In this document: in pieces, positions 55,821 to 64,000 of the stretch
How the letters are laid out: every line of letters starts with the position of its first letter
How positions within the stretch are numbered: the stretch's first letter is position 1
From: Littorina saxatilis
Lineage: Eukaryota > Mollusca > Gastropoda > Littorinimorpha > Littorinidae
DNA: 64,000 bases
Assembly: GCF_037325665.1 (NCBI RefSeq)
Contig: NC_090251.1
Span: forward strand, 21,645,948 to 21,709,947
Direction of reading: 5' to 3'
The notes under the pieces: model-generated
Seen by the model: the letters and a program-made list of their open reading frames with translations, nothing else
Database searches by the model: none
What the model was told of the DNA's origin: nothing
Program-made: the position numbers and the translations under genes

Positions 55821-56200
55821 GGCGGGGATGTAGCTCAGTTGGTAGCGCACTGGATTTGTATCCAGTTGGCCGCTGTCAGCGTGAGTTCGTCCCCACGTTC
55901 GGCGAGAGATTTATTTCTCAGAGTCAACTTTGTGTGCAGACTCTCCTCGGTGTCCGAACACCCCCGTGTGTACACGCAAGCACAAGACCAAGTGCGCACG
56001 AAAAAGATCCTGTAATCCATGTCAGAGTTCGGTGGGTTATAGAAACACGAAAATACCCAGCATGCTTCCTCCGAAAACGGCGTATGGCTGCCTAAATGGC
56101 GGGGTATAAAACGGTCATACACGTACACGTAAAATTCCACTCGTGCAAAAAACACGAGTGTACGTGGGAGTTTCAGCCCACGAACGCAGAAGAAGAAGAA
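55821..56200 (+). repeat. SINE, head 1 with the AAATGGCGGGG-type tail and (GAA)n
   Basis: Fullest copy: GGCGGGGATGTAGCTCAGTT head, GAGTCAACTTTGTGTGCAGA, AAAAGATCCTGTAATCC and GCCTAAATGGCGGGG, ending CCCACGAACGCAGAAGAAG. An exact 12 bp TSD, GTTCCTGTGTGG, lies at 55809-55820 and 56201-56212. The tail contains the hairpin CACTCGTGC...ACGAGTG. Confidence 0.92.
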
Positions 56201-56236
56201 GTTCCTGTGTGGCATATATTATTATATTACAACAAT

Positions 56237-56411
56237 AAAGTGGACCCTCCCCTTTCAAGACCTGTCCATTTAAGACTCCCCCCTTTTAATGGGACCTTCA
56301 TTTGTTTTCTGTTCATAATCTCTGTAAATATACCTCAATTTAAAGACCCCCTCCTTTTCAATAACTGATTGTCTCAGATTTGTTTAGGTCTTAAAATGGG
56401 GGTTTCACTGT
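56237..56411. mobile_element. CAGTGG MITE (pogo-like), diverged copy
   Basis: AAAGTGGACCCTCCCC at the left and GGGGGTTTCACTG|TA at the right form an inverted pair. The body has CAAGACCTGTCC and TTAGGTCTTAAAATGGG, matching the other short CAGTGG elements. Confidence 0.55.
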
Positions 56412-56928
<517 letters not shown>

Positions 56929-57439
56929 GGAGCACTTTAACAGACAGACAGACAGCCAGGATTGAATATTACAGGCACATGTACGTAAGTTTCAACTAAA
57001 GTGTGACATTCAGAAATAATTTAAAAAAGTTCTCATGAACACAGTAATGTTTCACATTTTATCTGGAGTGAATCGAAAAAGAATCCCAAGTGACTGCAGG
57101 AATACAGGGTGTGGCCTATAACTGGAAGTCAAAGTGACATGAAAGATGAAAACTGGTTTTAAAACACCCCGCTCAGCTGTGACTGTAGACTGTAAGTTTG
57201 AGAAAACATGAACAGTTGAAGAATTACACGTAGCTTAACTCTTCAGCGAGGCAGGTAAATGATGTAAGGGTCTCACACTGGAGCGTTATATCATGTATGT
57301 ACAATGTACATACTGCATTTGCAAGACTAGTGTGTTGGTTCAATGACTCGATACAGCTGGTCTACAGCCCCTTGCCCAGTGCTAAAAGGTTGTTTTTGGA
57401 ATTTGTAAAGAACTCAGGCGGAAGGATCCAGTCTTTAAA

Positions 57440-57703
57440 CAAAATGATTAATGAATTTGTAAGCTTCCAAGCTGAAATGCAATTCCATAGTCCGGACCCG
57501 GTCAACATTTTTATTACCAACATTTAAATGTGGTGAAAATGCAGCCTCAACTTTTTTTTTAAAGGCAAGGATGTGATGTCATCAAAAACATTTGTGGCAA
57601 AAATGAAAACTTCTTGGAATATTCTTTGGAAGAATTCACATGCAAAGTTACAAAAACATCTGGAGAGTAGTTTTCTGGGAATTGCTGTGCACGCAGATGC
57701 AAC

Positions 57704-57743
<40 letters not shown>

Positions 57744-57815
57744 GACCTGACCTCGATTCCAAGTCTGCCGAAAAGCTAATAGTCAAATATTGACTAAATG
57801 TAAAAATAAAAAAGT
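57440..57815. repeat. TTTAGTCAA repeat family, diverged copy
   Basis: Shares TTCCAAGCTGAAATGCAA, GATGTGATGTCATCAAAAAC, an (AC)n run (57710-57740) and the ending GTCAAATATTGACTAAATGT with 44745-45573. Confidence 0.65.
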
Positions 57816-58474
57816 CACAATCATATTTGCTCTTGGTATATACTTTCGGCTGACATGTATTCTGCTTCATTCAGGAGGGTGCTCCATTTCTAAATAAAAC
57901 ACTAGAATTTACTCCAACAGATATAATATACACAGATGTTCTATTTAACACACATGTCTACAATCTCCGGTTTTCGAGATGTACATTATGTATAACACTT
58001 TTTTTTCACTCACGAATATTCAGGTCACAAAACTCTCATGAAGCAGCCAAGATGTGTTGCAACAGTCTTGTGACACGGAAGTCTAGTAACTGCAGACAAG
58101 GCAAAATTATCAAACTTGTGATAAAATTCAAAATGTTATTAGTATCAGCTTGCTCTTTATTATCAGATAAAACATTTCATGTTGCCTTCAAACCTGAGAT
58201 ACTTGAACCCCACTTAAAAATGAATATGGGGGTGGGGTAGGGAGTTCACAAAATAAATTAGATTTTTTTTTAATGAGGGGAGAATCTTTGAAATAAACAA
58301 AACTTTATAAAAAAAATATCCAAAATTAGCTTAGTCTTTCTGTGGTTCAACAGATGTCATCAAGTGTCTTTATTACTTTGCTTACTGTTCTTGTTGTTTC
58401 ACCCAGATCACAGGTGTGATAGTTCGGTGTTGTGATCTATCCATTCTTTTCTTTTTGTTCAAAGATGTTACACG
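57816..58474. other. No supported gene
   Basis: AT-rich sequence with no repeats or frames of note. Confidence 0.4.
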
Positions 58475-58715
58475 AATCAGCATCACATACAGTGGTAACC
58501 CTTTTTTAAGACCTGCACAAATCAGCATCACATACAGTCACAGTGGCAACCCTTTTTTAAGACCTGCACAAATCAGCATCACATACAGTGGCAACCCTTT
58601 TTTAAGACCTGCACAAATCAGCATCACATACAGTGGCAACCCTTTTTTAAGACCTGCACAAATCAGCATCACATACAGTGGCAACCCTTTTTTAAGACCT
58701 GCACAAATCAGAGAA
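58475..58715. repeat. Tandem 46 bp units derived from a CAGTGG MITE end
   Basis: Five copies of AATCAGCATCACATACAGTG followed by GCAACCCTTTTTTAAGACCT and GCACAA. Each unit contains TACAGTGG, the MITE terminus plus its TA target. One unit has an 8 bp CAGTCACA insertion. Sequence after the array (CAGGTCTTAAGAAGGAGGG, CTTAAAATGGAGGTAAG) matches MITE interior. Confidence 0.9.
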
Positions 58716-59439
58716 GATCAGGTCTTAAGAAGGAGGGATTCTTAAAATGGAGGTAAGTTATGAACAGAACCTTTGAAAAAGAAGGGTCGTAAAGTTGTCA
58801 TTAAAATCGAGTTTTCAACAGATTTAAAACTGAATGCATTGTATGTCTTATCTTCTCCTGAATCCAGAAATATATATAGATATGTCATGTTTACTCTGAA
58901 AAAAGGTACTACGTTCTCATGCTTTGCGGAGACGAGCGTAACCTGTCTGGCTATTCAAGCCATACCACTTGTCTCAGTGATGACTGGTATTTAAAGTTGA
59001 TCTTTCAGCTTCAGGCCAACATATTGACAAAATGGTGTGATATGGCTTCACATGACTTGTTTGTTTTGTTTTTGATTTTTAATAATTCGCACAACTAAAA
59101 GATAAATATCAATATAGACCCATCAAGAACATTTGTTTCCTTTTTACCAAGTTTTGTCGTTTGCCTTTGTCCTGTCCTTTTGCTATCTCCCCTGAAATCC
59201 CTGAGACTGATGGTGATATGCTATATGTTTTGGTACTGTAATCTGTAAATGTAATTCATGAATTTTCTAATTCTAATTCAGAGTTTTATTGTGATCTGTT
59301 TTTAAGTTCTCAATGGGATCATATCTACAAAACAGACACAGATCACTTCCGAAATGATTCTGAGTTACAAATAGTTTTGCCTCCCAGGAGGATTGCCTTC
59401 ACTTTGCAAAAGTAAATGTATAATATACATTTATACTAT

Positions 59440-60235
59440 AGATATGGTAGAACAAGTTGCACATTTTAAATATCTTGAAACAGTCCTGGATCAGTAACTT
59501 AGTTTTACTGAAAATGTCAATTTTATTTTGAAGAAGGTAAATCAGCGCCTATCTGAAATAAGCAAGCTCAGAAGTTTTAATGTAAGCTAGCACAGATATT
59601 TTAGACACTGTGTACAAATCTCTTGTGGAAAGTATTTTAACTTTTAACCTGGTTTCTTACTATGGCAATTTAACAGTTAAAAACAAAACTATGAGTCGTT
59701 GGCCTGGCGGGCAAAATCATGGGAAGGAAACACGAACCTCTTTCAGACCCAGGGCCGGACCCAGGGGGGGGTTCCAGGGGTTCCGGAACCCCACCCCTGG
59801 AAAAAGCATGTACCTTGCTTTGACTTTTACTAGTTTTAGCACCAAAACAATGCTGCTCTTAACCCTCAAAACAAGTCCCAGAATGCACCAGATTGCACAG
59901 ATTTTAACCGTTTTTCAAAAATGTTCCGGGGGAGCATGCCCCCGGACCCCCCTAGTCTGCTTTGCAGGCGCGCGCTTGTGGCTTCGCCACTTCGCTAATT
60001 TCCCCCCCCAAAAAAGGAGGAACCCCCCCCCTACAACTCATTTGGTCCGGCCCTGAGACCTGTACTGACCAGCACCTTCAAAAAGAAAACTTACAAAATT
60101 CTGAGAGATCAATCACACCCTCTCCATTTCAAGTTTAAAGCACTGCTGTCAGGCTGGCGAATCAGGGTGCCTATTGCCCATAAGAATACTTTTAAAACTT
60201 CTTTATTCTCACAGCAATAACCATTTTAAATGCTA
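59440..60235 (+). mobile_element. LINE reverse-transcriptase 3' remnant, split by a MITE
   Basis: Plus-strand segments in order read VEQVAHFKYLETVLDQ, FTENV...LKKVNQRLSEI, KLRSFNV, then YKSLVESILTFNLVSYYGNL before the MITE. After it they read ILRDQSHPLHFKFKALLSGW and RIRVPIAHKNTFKTSLF. This is the C-terminal part common to many animal LINEs (FKYLGT...LxSG..R). Stops interrupt it, and it is 5'-truncated. Confidence 0.8.
59750..60055. mobile_element. hAT-like MITE with CAGGGCCGGACC ends
   Basis: TIRs are CAGGGCCGGACC and GGTCCGGCCCTG. The shared AGACC on both flanks is part of a probable target duplication. The interior has GGAACCCC/GGGGTTCC subterminal inverted motifs. It interrupts the LINE remnant. 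Confidence 0.8.
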
Positions 60236-61261
60236 GTAGTAGTAACAAATTTTAATCTTCTAATTGAACGCTTGAGATGGTCAGACTCTGCACTTGTATG
60301 TGTGTGTATGTGTGTGTGTGTTTTTTTGGTGTTTTATGCAACTTTTTGAGTACGCTGTGTTTAAGAGTGTCAGTAACTGTGCACGATTATGCTTTTTGAC
60401 GTTGTCTTTGTGTTACATGTATAAGTAATGCAATTTGGTGCCAAAAGAAAAAAATTCATGTTTACGTACAATAAAAATGGACACCAAGTGGTTTTTTTTA
60501 TCTTATCTCATTGCATTGAAAGCCTAAATAAATGTCATTGTCAGGATTGGGTTACTTCCCTTTACGTAAGATGGCGTTTGTGTACATGTTGCTAGAATTA
60601 CTAGGACCACCGCGTGATAGAGGGCACGACCCGTCCAGCCACCAGGACAAGCAGCGCCTAGAAGATCATTCACTCATTTTGATTTAATTAATTACTATAC
60701 TTGTGGTTTTCAAGCAAATCTTGCCTTCTGCGTCTAGATTATGGTACAGTTTCATAAGTTTTATTATCATCACCCATGTATCCGTCCATTCCCAGTATAC
60801 ATAAATACATTTAGTCATAGCTTGACTAAATGTATCAAAAAGGTAGGTGTGTTTGTTTACATAAACCTGCCTATTGAGGTCTAACGAATGACGTCTCACA
60901 ACGTGCGCGGTCGTCTTTGGCGGTCAAGAAAGCCGCCGCGATCATTGCGCGATCATCTAGACCGCCAATATGTTTTGTGCGCATCACGTGCTCCACATAA
61001 ATCGGCCGGAAACGAAGCAATTGGGAAACCTGGATACCAAGCAAGAACCTTCACAAATAAAAAACGCTCGCGCTGGACCCGAGTACTCTTCAGACTGGCT
61101 CGCTCCCCCAGTATGAAAGTTTTTGTCTTGTGCACGTGAATTTAAAAAAAATAAATAAAAAATAAATAAAAAAAATATTATTTATTTATTTTACACAATA
61201 AAAAAAAATTATTATAGTAAAATAAAACATTAAAATGTTCATAATAAACAATAGTAAACAA
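60236..61261. other. No supported gene; repeat fragments
   Basis: TTTAGTCATAGCTTGACTAAATGTATC at 60811-60837 is a palindromic end of the TTTAGTCAA family. The 60890-61135 stretch is more GC-rich and ends at an A/T-only run (61141-61200). Small frames overlap on both strands without support. Confidence 0.4.
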
Positions 61262-61345
61262 GAATTTAACAAAAAATCGAACCCGGATCACTCTGGCCAT
61301 AGGCGGACGTGCTTACCACCAAGCCACCAACTCTGACATTTCTGT
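61262..61345 (-). repeat. tRNA-like SINE head remnant
   Basis: On the minus strand GTTGGTGGCTTGGTGGTAAG (A-box-like) is followed 40 bp later by GGGTTCGATTT (B box). It resembles head 2 of the 52522 SINE. It does not fold obviously as an intact tRNA and lacks a recognisable SINE tail, so I call it a remnant. Confidence 0.5.
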
Positions 61346-62812
61346 TAGTGAAATTAAGGCTATTGAGCGCTGGCTGGCTGTTCTATGAGGCTGCCTGTTG
61401 CTCCGTTTGAATTCGTCCTACGCCAAGTCGTTTTTGTGGTTTATTTCGCATTTAGGTCCCAGGTAACATTATGAAGTTTTAATACGATCAATCGGACCTA
61501 TTATCAAGTTAGTGTATCAACTTGTGAACGAACTGCGCCCAGTAGTTTCCCAGCAATAAGCTGTTAAGTCGAGACAGACAGACAGACAGACAGACACACA
61601 ATTAAAGTCTGCTGAGCCCAAGTACTAGCGTACTCGGGGATAAATGGCTATTTAAATACAACCTTACAAACCTGTACAACTAAAAGCGGTCAGCACTGAG
61701 TTTACTTGAATCATTGAGATTTAAATTGCAAAGCTGAGCACTACTGGGTGTAAGCATCATAACTAAGACTAATAGTAAACACATAAACACCTTGTGCACC
61801 ACAAACTATTAGTTTTTCCCTTCACTTTCTTTGTAACGTAAGAGTAAACTCTGAACAAAACTTTACGAGTCTATGTCATGTGTAAAATCGTATTTCTACT
61901 TACATTTGTGAGTATCAGTCGTCAACATTTTAAATCAATGGCACTTTACATTCATAATCAATTTTGAATCTGAGCCTGTGATCTCTAAATCGCCAGAGGC
62001 CACACAGTTTGTTCCCACAACTTGCCAATCCGTCCGCCATCAAACAAGCAGACAGCCGGAAATGTCCAAGAAAAGCTGGTAAATTGTTTTACGTATAACG
62101 CATCTGGTAAGTCACTCAGAATATCAGAAAGCATACGGTTTGAGGTGGTATTTTTGTAAGTAGTACTATACATTCAGACTTATTATGAGACCTTTGCAAA
62201 GAAAAGTTGTTTTCGAAAATTCGTACCGTAGCTTCGCTGAATGAATGTTGACTTCCGGTGGAGGGAAAAACAAACTGGCAGAAGAAAAGTCCCACACTGA
62301 GGCGACATCGAGTACTGTCAACAGTCGTGATAGTAGTCTAGTCGGTTGATCATTTCCTTCGTTGTTTTCACTTTTGTCTATTAGATAGGAAGCAATGAGT
62401 GAACGCCGCTCGGGACGGTGAGTTTGGCGTAGATTCACAAACCCTTCAATTTCTTTCGTTTCACTTTCAATTTCATTTACAAATTCAAGTTTCATGAAAC
62501 ATGCACCATCATCAATTTGGGGATTCTGAAACGGATTGTAAGTTCGTGGTTCTGCAGATGTGTAACTGTGGTTTTGTTCAATAATTCTCTGGAAGTGGTA
62601 GTTGCCTGGATGGTCAGCTCAGGGAAGGATCTTTGACTTTGAGGAGTTGGTCTTGATGGGGACTTAGGCAAATTGGAGGGGTCGGGTTAAATTCGGGACC
62701 CTTTATCAATATATTATTGATGTTATCGCCGACCTCATGCTCAGAACTGGCAGGAGCTTTCCACTAAAAAAAACTTTTATGAGAATACTCATTGAAGACG
62801 CTAAGTCAGGAA
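61346..62812. other. No certain gene; possible promoter with ETS-like sites
   Basis: ACTTCCGG at 62250, CCGGAAAT at 62055 and a minus-strand GATGGCGGACGG near 62042-62030 give the look of a housekeeping promoter facing left, the direction of SLC45. A minus frame at 62495-62166 has no recognised domain. (GACA)n lies at 61571-61592. This is inference only. Confidence 0.25.
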
Positions 62813-62820
62813 GTGGGCAG

Positions 62821-63495
62821 GGCTACCAGTAAGTTCGTCACACGGTAGATTCGTCACGGGTGACGAAGTTACCGGGCAGGGTGGGCGGCTGTTTATGCTT
62901 AGAGCTTATAAGATAAGATAAGATAAATTTGCAGATGTCTAAGGCCGCGAGGCCTATATCTGATCTTTTGATCAGTACTATTAACTTTCCTAACTTTGAG
63001 ATGCTTTCAGATGTTTGATTTGTGGGAGAGATTCAAGATTCACAGAGAGAGAGAGAGAGACTGAGAGAGAGAGAGAGGGAGAGAGACTGACAGATCAGAG
63101 AGAGTTCTCAATTGAGCAGTTTTCACTGACACGGCGCAGTCCGAGCGTTGTTATTTTAAAACGCGAGATCTACTCATTGAGCAGTTCTCAACTGAGCAGT
63201 TTTCACTGACACGCACAGTCCGAGCGTTGTTATTTTAAAACCCGAGATCTACTCATTGAGCAGTTCTCAACAGCCTGTAGTCTGAGAGAGAAAGAGAGAG
63301 AGAGAGAGAGACTCAGAATAAACAATAGAGAGAGAGGGAGAGAGACTGAGAAAGAGAAAGAGAGAGAGGGGGGGGAGGTGCAAGGTTGTATTACCATTAC
63401 ATAACAGCCGCGCTTGGACTACTGTGGCGAAGTTACTGTGGCGAAGTTACTGGGACCGGTGACGAATCTACCGTGTGACGAACTTACTGGTAGCC
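62821..63495. mobile_element. MITE with about 37 bp perfect TIRs and 8 bp TSD
   Basis: TIRs begin GGCTACCAGTAAGTTCGTC and stay identical for about 37 bp. An exact 8 bp TSD, GTGGGCAG, lies at 62813-62820 and 63496-63503. Inside are more inverted GTGACGAAGTTAC/GGCGAAGTTACT motifs, GA-rich runs and a duplicated block of about 75 bp (63105-63265) with CGCAGTCCGAGCGTTG. No transposase. The 8 bp TSD suggests hAT or another 8-bp superfamily. Confidence 0.93.
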
Positions 63496-63503
63496 GTGGG
63501 CAG

Positions 63504-64000
63504 CACCCAAGGATAAATAATTAAATTGTTACTAAAGCAACAACGCACACTCTAACATACATACATACAGTGATACACACACACCCATCCACTATCTGTC
63601 TGTCTCTCTTTCTCTCTCTATCTCTCTTTCTTTCCCTCACTCTGTGGTACTTTCTGCCTCACAGTCACTGACACTGACTCACACACACCAAAATGTGTTC
63701 AAGTGTCTTTCCGACTGTCTTTCTCTCTCACTCTGTGGTACCGTCTTTCTGCCTCACACACACAGTAGGATAAAGTGCGATATTGCTGCAAACTGTCTGA
63801 GCTGCGTCAGACTGGGCTGTATTTCTTGTTACTTTTACTGCTAGCACTAACCCAGGTGGTTGCTTTTGAGAGGTGGTCGCAATTGAGCAGGTTCGACAGT
63901 ACCTGTCCTTTTTCTGGAGTTTTTCTTTTGGTGTTAGGTTACAATGGTAGTTGGTAGGTGTAACTGTAACTGTGTAAGTTGAAAGTGTAATACTTACAGT
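63504..64000. other. No supported gene
   Basis: A partly repeated segment (TCTCACTCTGTGGTAC near 63636 and 63726, GCCTCACA) with CA and CT runs. No coding evidence. Confidence 0.4.

Noticed and set aside
60888-61139. Overlapping frames on both strands in a GC-richer patch
   Set aside because: Neither frame has a recognised domain or splice sites, and the patch is flanked by repeat remnants.

Overview
This 64 kb window is eukaryotic and intron-rich, with spliced genes, SINEs, LINE remnants, MITEs and long microsatellites. The repeat types, especially SINE tails ending in ACGTTAAACACCAAATAAAG, point to a mollusc and probably a marine gastropod. That placement is inference; no species-specific marker was checked.

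Two host genes are supported. (1) The last coding exon of an unidentified plus-strand gene lies at 478-1070, with a probable long 3'UTR to a poly(A) signal near 4252. (2) A complete-looking four-exon coding region of an SLC45-family MFS transporter lies on the minus strand: exons 49981-48776, 47464-47135, 43939-43847 and 20187-20020. All junctions are phase 0 and the product is about 598 residues. The two genes are tail to tail, separated by about 16 kb of repeats, tandem arrays and AT-rich sequence with no convincing gene.

The last SLC45 intron (about 23.7 kb) holds the most interesting structure: a stack of mobile elements. Three DIRS-type tyrosine-recombinase retroelements (A 22239-36703, B 26822-32294, C 36704-43016) share one orientation. 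Each has inverted terminal repeats and an internal complementary region that mirrors both ends, and an AAT triplet sits at the readable boundaries. DIRS-A shows no recognisable RT or recombinase and is largely filled by diverged repeats of about 155 bp. Within it lies a CAC-ended DNA element (26108-34912) flanked by ACGT, whose open frame (32411-33337) resembles the N-terminal zinc-binding region of RAG1. DIRS-B is inserted inside that element. DIRS-C abuts DIRS-A and carries a SINE and a pogo-like MITE.

The rest of the window is rich in SINEs with clear target-site duplications. At least four SINE arrangements combine three tRNA-like heads with two tails. There are also several CAGTGG-ended MITEs, two hAT-like MITEs, an 8-bp-TSD MITE with long perfect TIRs (62821-63495), a foldback element, minisatellites of 29, 37, 45 and 46 bp, and a repeat loaded with TCAAGGTCA nuclear-receptor-like motifs. 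The DIRS elements are treated as fossils: all are broken or non-autonomous, though their nearly identical ITR pairs suggest recent insertion.
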